Assembly (NCBI GenBank): GCA_964578885.1
Contig: CAZOEO010000010.1
Span: 1 to 64,000 of the forward strand
Origin: CAZRHR01 sp964578885
GTDB lineage: Bacteria; Bacteroidota; Bacteroidia; CAIKAF01
Direction: 5' to 3'
DNA: 64,000 bases
Below the pieces are notes generated by a model. The model searched no databases. It worked only from the letters and a program-made list of their open reading frames with translations, and had not been told where the DNA came from. This document shows, piece by piece, positions 24,611-35,600 of the stretch (positions are counted from its first letter, which is position 1; each line of letters begins with the position of its first letter). The position numbers and the translations under genes are program-made.

Positions 24611-25635
24611 GAGGCCGAATCTTCTGACACATCGCCGGGAACGCGATCACCGGTAAATGGCGTGCGGAGCACACGTGCGTCTACCCCCAGGGAAGGAAAC
24701 CACTGAGCACATTCCTCCGTGTATCCATGGGTAAAAAGAACGTTTTCCGCTCCGGTGGCTTTCACGGCCTCATGCAATTCATTCCAGTCGGCATGATCCG
24801 ACAACACAAAACCCCGATTGGTAGGCGTCCGCCTTCGGATTCCACGAATATGCATCCAACCAGACACATACGCTGTTTCCAGCGGCTGAAATCTTTTCAA
24901 CCAGGATGAATCCATCACGGCAGGAGGGGCAATGATCATGGCGCCTTTCGGCAAATCTTTCGGCAAATAGGCCGTGGACAAGACCGGCTGCACGGGAAAA
25001 CCATCTGCCAACAAGGCTTCCTGAACATGAAATATGGAGGGATGCACCCATAAGGGGCCTTCTTCCTTTTGTAAATGATGAATGAGTCGCTGGGCTTTCC
25101 CAAGCGAATAAGCAAAAAGAAGACTGTTTTTGCCCTTTTGCCGATTGACGTTCCACCATTGGCAAATGTCATGGAGCACCTGCTGCTGAGGAGGAAACTG
25201 AAACGCCGGAAGCCCAAAAGTACATTCCGATATAAAATGACTGCAGGAAACTGGCTCAAAAGCCGGCGTAAGGCCGTCTGGTCTCACTTTGTAATCACCC
25301 GACACCACCCAGGTTTGATGCTTTCCTTTTAACCGAATCTGGGCCGAACCCGGAATATGGCCTGCGGGAAAAAAAGTAATGTGAACGCCCCGATGAACCA
25401 AAGGCACGCCATACGCAATGGTTTGCAGCTGAATATCTGCTCCCAAACGAAGTTTCAAGACAGATGCACTATGTGCATGAGCCAGATATTGCGTACTTCC
25501 ACGACGAGCATGATCAGCATGTGCGTGGGTGATGAGTGCGTGACGCACCGGACGCCACGGATCTATATACACATCCGCTTCGGGGCAATATAGACCTGAA
25601 GACGTTAGTACTAATAAGTCGTCTGATGTATGCAT
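24607..25635 (-). CDS. Ligase-associated DNA exonuclease (metallo-beta-lactamase fold)
   Basis: This is a predicted DNA-repair nuclease of the SNM1/CPSF-like metallo-beta-lactamase group, 342 residues. The metal site is ITHAHADHARRGS (HxHxDH, about residues 34-46). Further metal ligands lie in FFPAGHIPGSAQI, VVSGDYK and, near the C-terminus, LSDHADWNEL and FTHGYTEE. The tight pairing with the ATP-dependent ligase (4-bp overlap) matches the ligase-associated exonuclease family of Bacteroidota and Proteobacteria. Its start overlaps the acyltransferase gene upstream by 25 bp, and the chain continues to aspS. All four genes are therefore probably one operon from the aspS promoter. Confidence 0.9.
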   Translation of the reverse strand: MHTSDDLLVLTSSGLYCPEADVYIDPWRPVRHALITHAHADHARRGSTQYLAHAHSASVLKLRLGADIQLQTIAYGVPLVHRGVHITFFPAGHIPGSAQIRLKGKHQTWVVSGDYKVRPDGLTPAFEPVSCSHFISECTFGLPAFQFPPQQQVLHDICQWWNVNRQKGKNSLLFAYSLGKAQRLIHHLQKEEGPLWVHPSIFHVQEALLADGFPVQPVLSTAYLPKDLPKGAMIIAPPAVMDSSWLKRFQPLETAYVSGWMHIRGIRRRTPTNRGFVLSDHADWNELHEAVKATGAENVLFTHGYTEECAQWFPSLGVDARVLRTPFTGDRVPGDVSEDSAS

Positions 25636-26372
25636 CCTTCCTCTATGAGTACCCTGTGCATTTCTTCATACACCTTTTGGGCCAACAAACGTGGATTCCC
25701 TTGATACTCCTGCGGATAAACGGGTGGCAAAATCACCACTTTCACTTGTCCCGGTCCGGCCATGAATCCCCACTGAAACAAATTTTTCTGGTGAGGCAGG
25801 CGTTCCAAATTATTGCAGTACACCACTGGAATGACAGGTTTGTTGGCTTTTCCCGCCAGATGAAAAGCACCTTCTTTAAAAGGTAACAAGGTTCCGGGCT
25901 TTGGGTTTTGGGTACCTTCGGGAAAAAGGACCAAATGGGTACCTGCGCATACATCTTGATACGCCCGAACAAAAGCTCTCGTACTTTGGCGCGGATCGCG
26001 CCGATCGAAGGGAATATGGGTGTTTTTAAACAGAATACCGAAAAGTGGAATGCGCGCCAGGCTGCCTTTGGCCATGAAATGAAAATAGCCCGGAACCCAG
26101 TCATACGCCAAAATAATGTCTAAAAAATTAGTGTGATTCGGCGTAAAAATAAACCCTTGACCATCCGGAATATGCTCGCGACCAACCACGTTTACCTTCA
26201 AACCCATGGAAAAGGAGAGCCATTTTGCCCACAGTCGTTGTAAATGAAGGGCATGTGGAAAAAACCTTTTCCGTTGGAAAAAGAAAACAAAAAAGGGATA
26301 CAAAAGTATCAGGGTGACCAAAAAGTTGAGGAGGAAGAGTCCCTGCCAAATCAGTGACCCCAGCTTTTTCAC
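25611..26372 (-). CDS. plsC: 1-acyl-sn-glycerol-3-phosphate acyltransferase
   Basis: This enzyme acylates lysophosphatidic acid to phosphatidic acid in phospholipid synthesis, at the inner membrane. The 253 residues have an N-terminal hydrophobic helix (about 8-30, LFLLNFLVTLILLYPFFVFF) and the acyltransferase motifs: I FTPNHTNFLD (HxxxxD), II around HIPFDRRDPRQSTRAF, III LVLFPEGTQNP and IV VIPVVYCNNL. The length fits PlsC. It overlaps aspS by 4 bp (ATGA) and the exonuclease gene by 25 bp. An alternative is an acyltransferase of another lipid class, because the family is broad. Confidence 0.88.
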   Translation of the reverse strand: MKKLGSLIWQGLFLLNFLVTLILLYPFFVFFFQRKRFFPHALHLQRLWAKWLSFSMGLKVNVVGREHIPDGQGFIFTPNHTNFLDIILAYDWVPGYFHFMAKGSLARIPLFGILFKNTHIPFDRRDPRQSTRAFVRAYQDVCAGTHLVLFPEGTQNPKPGTLLPFKEGAFHLAGKANKPVIPVVYCNNLERLPHQKNLFQWGFMAGPGQVKVVILPPVYPQEYQGNPRLLAQKVYEEMHRVLIEEGCIHQTTY

Positions 26373-28114
26373 GCTTTAGGCTGGATATGAAGTTCATTCC
26401 ATTGGGCGGCATCAACCATGTCCGGTGCGTCAATCATGGTGTCGCGTCCGGCGTTATTTTTTGGAAACGCAATGAAATCGCGGATGGTGTCTTGTCCGCC
26501 GAACAAGGCACAAAGCCGGTCGAATCCAAATGCAATTCCGCCATGTGGTGGCGCTCCATACCGGAAAGCATTGAGCAAGAATCCAAAACGGGCTTCTGCT
26601 TCTTCTTCAGAGAAGTTCAAAAGTTTAAACATGGCCGACTGCAAGGCACGGTCATGAATCCGGATGCTTCCACCTGCAATTTCACTACCGTTGAGCACCA
26701 AGTCGTAAGCATTGGCGCGGGCGGCGCCAGGATTGGCTTCGAACTTGGCCACATCCCGGTCGTACGGTGCGGTAAAAGGATGGTGCATGGCAAACCATCT
26801 TCCGGCTGATTCGTCGAATTCGAGCAGCGGAAAATCCAACACCCAAAGTGGTTTAAATACTTTGGGATCGCGCAATCCAAGTCGACTTCCCATTTCCAGA
26901 CGAAGTTCGCCCATTTGCTTTCTGGTTTTGTCCAGACCACCGGACAGCAGAAGCAAAGCGTCGCCCGGTTTGGCGCTGGCTTTTTCCAACCAGCCACGCA
27001 ATACGTCTTCCGTATAATATTTATCAATGGACGATTTCACCGAACCATCTTCGTTCCATTTCACATAAGCCAAACCTTTCGCACCAATTTGTGGTCGTTT
27101 TACCCATTCGGTGAGTTCATCCGTTTGTTTTCGGGTGAAAGCGGCACCACCGGAAACGGCGATGGCCAAAACCACTTCCGCCTGGTCGAACACCGGAAAA
27201 TCAAAACCGCGCGTTTCTGCCGTCAAGTCTACGAAAGGCATTCCAAATCGAATGTCCGGCTTATCGGAACCATAGGTGGCAAGGGCATCATCGTACTGCA
27301 TGCGAGGAAAAGGACCAGGATCGGTTCCAAGAATACTACGGAACAAATGCCGGGTCAATCCTTCGAACATGCTCAAAATATCTTCACGTTCCACAAAAGC
27401 CATTTCGCAGTCGATTTGAGTGAATTCAGGCTGGCGATCTGCACGCAAATCTTCGTCCCTAAAGCACCTTACAATCTGGAAATAACGATCAAAACCGGCC
27501 ACCATCAACAACTGTTTGAAGGTCTGGGGGCTTTGTGGAAGGGCGTAAAAATGACCGGGATGCAAGCGGGAAGGCACAATAAAGTCCCGCGCACCTTCTG
27601 GTGTAGATTTTATAAGAAAAGGCGTTTCTACTTCCAGAAACTGTTGTTCTGAAAGATATTTTCTGGTTTCCAAAGCCACCTGGTGACGCAGTTCCAGATT
27701 TTTTCGCACAGCCGAACGGCGTAAATCGAGATATCGGTATTTCATTCGCAACTCGTCGCCACCATCGGTTTGGTCTTCAATGGTAAAAGGCGGAGTTTCA
27801 GAAGCATTTAAAATCGTCAGGCCCGATACCTGAATTTCAATATCGCCGGTGGGCAACTGTGCATTCTTTTTTTCCCGAAGACATACTTTTCCTTCGACCT
27901 GAATAACAAATTCACGTCCAAGACTTCTGGCCTGCGCCAGCAAATCCGGATTTACGGCATCATTGAACGCGAGTTGGGTGATGCCATAGCGATCACGCAA
28001 ATCCAGAAAAGTCATGCCACCCAAGTCGCGGGTGCGTTGAATCCAACCAGCCAGGGTTACCTGCTGGCCTTCATGCTGGGCGTTTAATTCGCCACAAGTA
28101 TGCGTACGGTACAT
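26369..28114 (-). CDS. aspS: Aspartyl-tRNA synthetase
   Basis: This is a class II aminoacyl-tRNA synthetase that charges tRNA-Asp. The 581 residues start at MYRTHTCGEL. An N-terminal OB-fold anticodon-binding domain (about 1-105) precedes class II motif 1 (FLEVETPFLIKSTPEGARDF) and motif 2 (FRDEDLRADRQPEFTQID). The bacterial GAD insertion (about 280-420) comes next, and motif 3 is GIAFGFDRLCALFGG. The frame can be extended by 15 codons to 28159, but the promoter box TACCTTTG lies inside that extension four bases before the ATG at 28114, so the shorter form is correct. It is the first gene of the run aspS-plsC-exonuclease-ligase. Confidence 0.96.
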   Translation of the reverse strand: MYRTHTCGELNAQHEGQQVTLAGWIQRTRDLGGMTFLDLRDRYGITQLAFNDAVNPDLLAQARSLGREFVIQVEGKVCLREKKNAQLPTGDIEIQVSGLTILNASETPPFTIEDQTDGGDELRMKYRYLDLRRSAVRKNLELRHQVALETRKYLSEQQFLEVETPFLIKSTPEGARDFIVPSRLHPGHFYALPQSPQTFKQLLMVAGFDRYFQIVRCFRDEDLRADRQPEFTQIDCEMAFVEREDILSMFEGLTRHLFRSILGTDPGPFPRMQYDDALATYGSDKPDIRFGMPFVDLTAETRGFDFPVFDQAEVVLAIAVSGGAAFTRKQTDELTEWVKRPQIGAKGLAYVKWNEDGSVKSSIDKYYTEDVLRGWLEKASAKPGDALLLLSGGLDKTRKQMGELRLEMGSRLGLRDPKVFKPLWVLDFPLLEFDESAGRWFAMHHPFTAPYDRDVAKFEANPGAARANAYDLVLNGSEIAGGSIRIHDRALQSAMFKLLNFSEEEAEARFGFLLNAFRYGAPPHGGIAFGFDRLCALFGGQDTIRDFIAFPKNNAGRDTMIDAPDMVDAAQWNELHIQPKA

Positions 28115-28118
28115 GCTA

Positions 28119-28126
28119 CAAAGGTA
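28119..28126 (-). promoter_or_regulatory. -7 promoter element, leaderless start of aspS
   Basis: TACCTTTG on the minus strand is followed by TAGC and ATG. It fixes the aspS start at 28114 and predicts a leaderless or nearly leaderless transcript for the four-gene run. Confidence 0.55.
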
Positions 28127-28221
28127 AATAAACAGCGTCCATGAGATAAACAACCTCAAAAAAAATCACAAAGCTTCCTCACCTTTTTAACTGAAACGTA
28201 GATTCTGCAAACAGGTAAAAG

Positions 28222-28250
28222 AAAAAAGACAGGCGTTTATTCCTGTCTTT
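28222..28250 (-). terminator. Terminator of the small lipoprotein gene
   Basis: The stem AAAGACAGG / CCTGTCTTT (28225-28233 with 28242-28250) has an 8-base loop. On the minus strand it is followed by a T-run, and it lies 17 bp after the stop codon of the lipoprotein gene at 28267. Confidence 0.75.
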
Positions 28251-28266
28251 CCAAGATGCGCGAAGT

Positions 28267-28665
28267 TTATTTTACAAAGACGACCCGTTCGGAGGCATCG
28301 GAATCATCTTTCCCTTCAATCCGGTTGGAGGTGGCGCTCACCAAATCCCAGTCATCAGAAAGTTCATCTAATCCGTATGAACCCGTAATTTGAATAATGA
28401 GTTTCGAATTGGATGCATTGTTGCCCCAAATGCCCAATTGCGTAGTGCCTCCCGGCAAAAAGGCGCGAAAAACACCTGCCGAATCAAAAGTAAAAGTGTA
28501 ACCTGCAAGGTCCTGGGTGTGCAAGTCTCCCGGTTTCCCAAGATAATCTACACGCCAATTCCCTCCGGTAATGTTGGACGGGGAAGACGAATCGTCTGAA
28601 CAACCTGTGGAAAGTGCTAACCCTAAAAAGGCGAAAGATGCAAACTTAAAGAGGGAATGATTCAT
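28267..28665 (-). CDS. Small lipoprotein, lipocalin-like
   Basis: This is a 132-residue lipoprotein from the ATG at 28665 (MNHSLFKFASFAFLG). The frame is open 22 codons further, but that extension would bury the signal peptide. The lipobox is ALSTGC (Cys at residue 22), followed by a Ser/Asp-rich linker (SDDSSSPSN). The mature part is strand-rich, with GGNWRVDYLGKPGD at its start, TFTFDSAGVFRAFLPGG and SNRIEGKDDSD. This layout resembles small Bacteroidota lipocalin-like lipoproteins, which are of unknown role. It is monocistronic with a terminator behind it. No convincing promoter box was found, and aspS follows downstream on the same strand with its own promoter. Confidence 0.75.
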   Translation of the reverse strand: MNHSLFKFASFAFLGLALSTGCSDDSSSPSNITGGNWRVDYLGKPGDLHTQDLAGYTFTFDSAGVFRAFLPGGTTQLGIWGNNASNSKLIIQITGSYGLDELSDDWDLVSATSNRIEGKDDSDASERVVFVK

Positions 28666-28804
28666 AAAATTGAGGAACTGAATTATGTTGTGCGATGAAG
28701 AGGTTTTGAAAAGCAAAAACGTTGCATACACATAAAAATTGCGTTGGCTTATGATTCCAGTTGCTTAAAAATGAGCCTGTAAAACAATTGTGCTTGTGCA
28801 GGCA

Positions 28805-28835
28805 TTTGTTGAAAACCATGGAAAGGGTATATTTG
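28805..28835 (+). promoter_or_regulatory. Promoter of ruvA-sprA
   Basis: TTTG (28805-28808) is followed after 19 bases by TATATTTG (28828-28835), a full match to the Bacteroidota -33/-7 pattern. Transcription would begin near 28842 and leave a leader of about 110 nt before ruvA. Confidence 0.6.
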
Positions 28836-28954
28836 AACACTCAAACGGAAAATTATTGCCAAACATCTACCAGTAAAAACAAAGCAATCATGATTTTAGA
28901 ACATTGATTATCAATTTTCTAAAACATGTAACAAGTAGGAATTAAGGGTCATTC

Positions 28955-29548
28955 ATGATTGAATATTTAAAAGGAAGTTTTACTTCCATAGCGCCCACGC
29001 ATGTGGTGGTAGAATGCAGTGGTGTAGGATATTTGGCACATATTTCCCTGCATACCTATACCCAGATTCGGGATACGGCCAATGGTGTTGTACTTACCCA
29101 TCAGGTCATTCGGGAAGATGCGCATCAGTTATTCGGTTTTGCCGAAGAGCGGGAGCGGCATTTGTTTCGATTATTGCTTGGTGTAAGCGGCGTGGGTGCC
29201 ACCACAGCCCGCATGATTTTATCGGCCATGCCGCCGGACGATTTGGAGCGGGTGATTCTTTCAGGAGACGTCGTTACCCTGAAAAGGGTAAAAGGGATTG
29301 GTGCCAAATCGGCAGAGCGCATTCTGATTGACTTACGAGACAAAGTAGGTCGCGGAGAGCCCGGCGCAGGCATGCATAGTTTGGTTCCAGCAGCCGGAAG
29401 TGCGGCCCTTCAGGAAGCAGGATTAGCCCTTCAGGCACTTGGATTTGCCCGCCCCAACATCGACAAAGCCCTTCAAAAAATCCGCACATCCATGCCCCCA
29501 GATACTGCGGTAGATAAAATTGTTCGGGAAGCTTTAAAATATCTTTAA
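28955..29548 (+). CDS. ruvA: Holliday junction DNA helicase subunit RuvA
   Basis: This DNA-binding subunit of the RuvAB branch-migration complex acts in recombination. The 197 residues have an N-terminal OB-fold domain (MIEYLKGSFTSIAPTHVVVE), two helix-hairpin-helix motifs (LLGVSGVGATTARMIL and LKRVKGIGAKSAERIL) and a C-terminal three-helix domain that contacts RuvB (about 150-197, QEAGLALQALGF). The size is normal. A good promoter lies 120 bp upstream. The sprA coding region starts 59 bp later. The ruvA-sprA order is common in Bacteroidota (from memory). Confidence 0.96.
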   Translation: MIEYLKGSFTSIAPTHVVVECSGVGYLAHISLHTYTQIRDTANGVVLTHQVIREDAHQLFGFAEERERHLFRLLLGVSGVGATTARMILSAMPPDDLERVILSGDVVTLKRVKGIGAKSAERILIDLRDKVGRGEPGAGMHSLVPAAGSAALQEAGLALQALGFARPNIDKALQKIRTSMPPDTAVDKIVREALKYL

Positions 29549-29607
29549 CGTTTTTCAGTTATCTATCGTTGACTTCTACGTTTTACATACCATTTTCAAA
29601 ACTACAC

Positions 29608-32600
29608 ATGCAACGCGGCTGGAGGCTGTTATGGGTAATGATGTGGCTAGGGATTTTTTCCCAGGCTATCGCCCAAACAGACTCGTCCAATCACCAACTC
29701 ATGGGGCCAAGTCTCCCGGATAATATCACTGAAGAAGTGACTTTCGATCCGGCGACCAAAACCTACCTCGTTGTGCAAAAAGCCGGAACGGTAGTTATTG
29801 GTACAGAAACGTATAGCGAAGAAGATTATCAAGCCAGGGAAATGGCCCGCCAAACCCTTGATTACTGGCGGGAAAGAGAAAACAACCGCTCCAACAACAA
29901 AGAAGGAAATTCCCTGCTTCCACCTGTTAATCTGGGAAAAAAAGACGGCGGACTTGGTCCAATTTCCATTCGCCCTCAAGGCACGGCGGAAATCATTATG
30001 GGGATTCGAAACAACCGAAACAACAACCCCAATATTCCACTTAATCAACGGAGCATCACTACATTTCAGTTCGACCAAAACATTCAGGTATCGGTCACCG
30101 GAAAAATTGGAGATCGAATTAACCTCAACAACGTATTCAATACCCAAAGCATTTTTGCTTTTGAAAACCTTTTGAATTTCAAATGGGAAGGGAAAGAAGA
30201 TGACATTCTTCAGCTCATCGAGTTTGGAAACGTGAATATGGGGCTGAAAGGTCAACTTATTCAAGGATCCAGCGCGCTTTTCGGGGTGAAAAGTAAACTC
30301 CGGTTCGGAAGACTGACCATCACCACCCTTTTCGCCCAACAACAAGGACAAAGACAATCTGTCACCGTGAAAGGCGGCGCACAAGTAACGCCATTCGAAG
30401 TGATTGCCTCAAAATATGAAGCCAACCGGCACTATTTCCTGTCCGATTATTTTATGAGAAGGTACGATGAAGCCAATTCCCGGCTGCCCTTCGTCAATTC
30501 ACCCGTAAACATTACCCGCCTGGAAGTTTGGGTAACCAACCGCATTAATGCCGTTGAAAACGTAAGGAACATTGTTGGTATCATTGGACTTGGTGAAAAT
30601 CTTCCGAATACCGCCAATATTTTACCAAACAACCCAAACAACAACTTCGACCCAAGCCAGCTTCCTTCTTCCATCCGTGACGTAACCAGCCAAACCCTTT
30701 TCGACGTTTTATCCAATGGAACAGAGATCGAAAAGCTGACCAATGCGCGTCTTTTGGCAGCCAATGAATATACCTTTGACCCCATTTTAGGAACCATTTC
30801 ATTGAATCTACAACTCAATGCAGATGAAGTACTTGGGGTTGCATACGAATATACAGCAGGCGGCCAAACCTATAAAGTTGGGGAATTTTCGAACCAAGTG
30901 GCCACGCCCGGAGCCTTGGTGGTAAAACTGATTAAAGCCTCAAACCTGGACGTAACCAAGCCCAACTGGCCGTGGATGATGAAAAACGTCTATAACATTG
31001 GCGGATTTAACATTGGTCAACAAGAATTCACCCTGAACATTTTGTATCAGGATACCGAAACCGGTGTAAAAGTGAATTATTTCCCCAATGCGCCAGGAGT
31101 GAGTGGAACGCCACTGCTTCAATTATTTAACCTCGACCGACTCAATCCACAAGGCGACCAGATTACCGATGGATTCTTCGACTTTTTAGAAGGAAAGACC
31201 ATTCGCGCGCAAAACGGACGGATTATTTTCCCGGTTCGGGAGCCCTTCTCCGAAAACTATTTGCGGCAAGTGTTTACCCAGGCCAACGCATCTAATCCGG
31301 GCGTTAACATCGAGGCCATGGTGGAGCGATATGCTTTCAACGAATTATACCAAAACATTCAACAGCTGGCCGATTTGAATTTCGAGAAAAACCGGTTCTA
31401 TTTGGGCGGAAGTTATCAGGGAACGGCAGGGAACGAAATCAACCTGAATGCCTTCAACGTACCGCAGGGGTCGGTGAGCGTAACTGCAGGCGGACAAAAA
31501 CTACAGGAAAACATTCATTACTCGGTCGATTATGCCATCGGACGGGTGCGCATTATTGATGAAAGCATTTTGAATTCAGGTTTACCCATTAACGTGAGTC
31601 TTGAAAGTAATTCAACGTTCAACGTGCAGCAAAAACGCATGATTGGAACCCATATCGACTATGCTTTTAGCAAAGAATTGGTCGTGGGAGCCACCATGAT
31701 GAACCTGAGCGAAAGACCTTTGACACAAAAGATTGACATTGGACAAGAGCCCGTAAACAACACCGTCTGGGGATTCGATGTCAATTTTACCAGAAAGGTT
31801 CCCTTTGTAACCCGATTGATTGACCGGCTGCCGGGAATCAATACCAAAGCCCCTTCCACCTTTACATTTAACGGAGAAATTGCCGGTTTAATTCCTGGTT
31901 CCAATACGATTATTGATCCAAATGGAGAAGGCGGCGTATCGTATGTGGATGATTTTGAAGGAGCCGAGACCCCGATTGACATTCGCAATCCATTTTTATG
32001 GAAACTCGGTTCGGTGCCCCAACATAACCCTAGATTTCCCGGTGGAAACTTTTTTAACGACCTGAGATACAATTTTAACCGAGCAAGGATGACATGGTTT
32101 TCCATGGACCCCTTGTTTTTCCGGCAAAACACATTAACTCCGCCTCATATTTCGAATGATCCGGTACAGCGTGCAAACAACTATTTGCGGGAAGTTCGGC
32201 CAATGGAAGTTTTCCCCGGATTCCAGCCCAATTACACGCAACAACAAGCCAATCAGCAGATTTTAGATATTCATTTTTACCCCAAAGAGCGCGGTCCATA
32301 TAACTATGATGTGGCCAATTTCAATGAAAATGTAACCGACCGGATTGCGCTAAATAATCCGCGGGACAATTTTGGCTTCATGATTCGCCGGATGGATCCC
32401 ACAGATTGGGACGGCGCCAACGTGGCGTACATTGAGTTTTGGATGATGGATCCGTTTCAGGCCGACGATTTGAACCAGCTCAAAGAATGGGACACCGGTC
32501 AACCCGGCGTTATCAATGAAAACCTGTTGCCCAATGGCGGAGGAGATTTCCTGATTCAAATCGGGAACATGAGTGAAGATTTATTGCGAGATGGCCGCAT

Positions 32601-35600
32601 GAGTTATGAAAACGGCTTGCCCACACCCACGCAACCCGATCGTCCTACGGCCACCACGGCCTGGGGACGCGTAGCCACCTTGCCGCCCATCAACAACCAA
32701 TTCGACAACGACCCCTCGACACGTGCCAGACAAGACGTGGGATACGATGGATTAGACAATAGCGAAGAAACCGTCTTTTTCGACCAATTCTTACAGCAGG
32801 TCAACACCAAATATGCCGGAAATCCTGCCCTATCTATTTTACAATCAGACCCATCCGGAGACGATTTCCGCCATTACACAGGAGCCATTTATGATGCCAC
32901 CAACAGCATCGCCGGACAGAACTACATTCACAACCGGTATAAACATTTCCTGGGACCGCAGGCCAACTCACCCGCAGCGAACAATACGGAAGCTTATGGA
33001 CAGCTTCCCAACACTGAAGACGCAAACGCCAACTTCACCTTAGATCAGCCGGAAGGATACTACCAATATCGGGTGAGCCTTCGACCACAAGACTTGAGCC
33101 AGATTGGCCAAAACTTCATTTCAGATATTTTGGAAACGACGGTTTCTGTGCCGGGTCCGAGCGGAGGAACTATTAATAAAAATGTAAAATGGATTCAGTT
33201 CCGTGTCCCCTTGCGCACCGAGGACAAAGAACAATTTGGTTCCATCAACGACTTCCGTTCGATTCGTTTTATGCGGATGGGGCTTACCGGATTTCCAGAC
33301 GATGTTTTTCTGCGCATGGCCACCCTGCAACTGGTTCGGTCCGACTGGCGGATTTTCCCGGGATTGCTGGCCGAAGCCGCTAATACATGGAAAGACGATG
33401 CGGCCTTTAGCGTAACTACCGTAAACATTGAAGAAAACACGAAAAAAGTACCTTTCCCTTACGCCTTGCCACCCGGAGTAACCAGGGAAATCGATCCAGC
33501 CAACCCGCAGCTACAGCAGTTGAACGAGCAATCATTAGCACTCAACGTTTGCGATTTAAAAGACGGCGAAGCAAAAGGTGTATTTAAAGCGACCTCCCTG
33601 GATTTACGCGCTTACCGTTTTCTCAAAATGTTTGTGCATGCCGAAGCCGTCGGCAACCAGCCTTTGGACAGCATGGAACTGACTGTTTTTGTGCGTTTGG
33701 GAATGGACGCGACAGAAAATTACTATGAATACGAAGTGCCCTTGCGCCTTTCCGACCCATCTATTCAACCAGGCGGATTAAATCAGGCGGCGAATCTGGC
33801 CTATCGGAGAAACGTTTGGCCCAAACTCAACGAAGTGAATATTGAGCTCAGTATTTTACCCGATGTAAAAGTGCAGAGAAACAGTGAGGGCAAGCCATCG
33901 AATGAGATTTATACCGCCATAATCGATGGAAAAAGAGTGACGGTTATGGGCAATCCCAACATTGCCAATATCCGGACCATCATGATTGGGGTGCGCAATC
34001 CCCATAAGAGCAACAATCCGTGGTTGGAATTTTCGGATGATGGACAGCCCAAGTGCGCACAAATTTGGGTGAACGAAATGCGTGCGACCGATTATTTCGA
34101 AAATGGAGGCATCGCGGCTTTGGCACGTTCTACCCTGACCCTGGCCGATTTCGGACAAGTTACAGCCGCTGCCAGCACCACACGATTTGGATTTGGCACC
34201 ATCGAACAGCGACCACAGTTCCGTAGTCGCGACAATACCAATACGTTAGACTTAACAGCCAGCCTTGAATTGGGAAAATTCTTTGGTCAAAAGGCCGGCG
34301 TACGTATTCCTGTTTTTCTGGGCTATAGCAACAGCATCGCATCCCCACAGTTCAATCCCCTGGATCCAGACGTACTTTTTACCCGTTCTTTGGCCGCCTT
34401 GCCCAACGATCAGGCCAGAGATTCCTTGAGCCAAATGGTACAAACCGTTATTACAAGACGGAGTTTCAACGTAACTAATATGGGTAAACAGAGAAGTCCA
34501 TCGGCCAAAAAACCACACATCTACGACCTTTCCAACTTTACCGCCTCTTACTCTTATACAGAAGATTTGTTCCGCGACATTCGTACAGAATATCGTAATA
34601 CTTATGTGCACAAGGGCGCATTGGTCTATGCCTTTCAGCCCAAAGTGGAATACTGGGAGCCATTCAAAAAATCAAAGTCCAAATCCAAGTGGTTCAAACC
34701 AATTAAAGAATTCAACTTTACCTGGATGCCAAGACGCTTAGGCGCCAGCTTTAATGTGAACCGGGATTGGAATGAGTTTAAGCTTCGTAATACCACGCCA
34801 TATGACCTGCTCATTTTGCCCACCTTCCGAAAAAACTTCATTTGGAGTCGGAGTTACGAGTTTCAGTATGATCCGTTTAAAAGTTTAAAAATCAACTTCT
34901 CGGCCATGAACCAAAGCCGGGTAGATGAGCCTGAATTCAACCTGGACAGCAGTGTAACGCCAAGGTATCGGCCGTTGGGACGGAATACGGACTACAACCA
35001 TAAGTTTTCAGTAGATTATACCTTGCCCATCAATAAATTCCCGATTTTCGATTGGGTTACCGCATCTGCCGGTTATAGTGGAGATTATCGTTGGACCGCT
35101 TCTGTGATGGAAAGAAATGCCCAAACCGGTCAATTTACCCGGGGCCGCTGGGGCAATATTGTTCAGAATTCTCAGTCTTTGAAACTGAATGGCGCCCTGG
35201 CCTTTAATACGCTGTTCAATAAAGTGCCTTATCTCAAAAAGTTACACGCCCCACCAAGACCGAATTCAGCAGATAAAACCGACACCACCAAGGTGAGGAT
35301 TAAAACCGTGACCTTTAATGCAGAAAACATTAATTTTAAAGCCGGCAGGAAGAAGACCATCAAGCATAAACTGCGCACCGAAAAGGTTACCATTACCGTC
35401 ACTGCGCCGGATGGCCGCGTGATCAAAGGAAAAACTGAAGTCATTGATGATCAGAGAGCAAGATTTATTGCAGAAGAAGATGTAAAAGGAGCCAAAGTCG
35501 TGATTGTGGGTAAAAAGGAACGGAAAATATTCAGTCCGGCTGTCATTCCTAATACCATTGTACGGTTATTAACAGGGTTAAAAACAGCCTCTTTGAATTA

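Noticed and set aside
26915..27652. Plus-strand frame of 245 codons inside aspS
   Set aside because: It is antisense to class II motifs of aspS and its text is unlike a protein family.
28115..28159. Fifteen-codon N-terminal extension of aspS
   Set aside because: It contains the TACCTTTG promoter box, and the next ATG gives the standard AspRS N-terminus.
29647..30384. Minus-strand frame of 245 codons inside sprA
   Set aside because: It is antisense to the conserved N-terminal part of sprA, with no promoter and no recognisable product.
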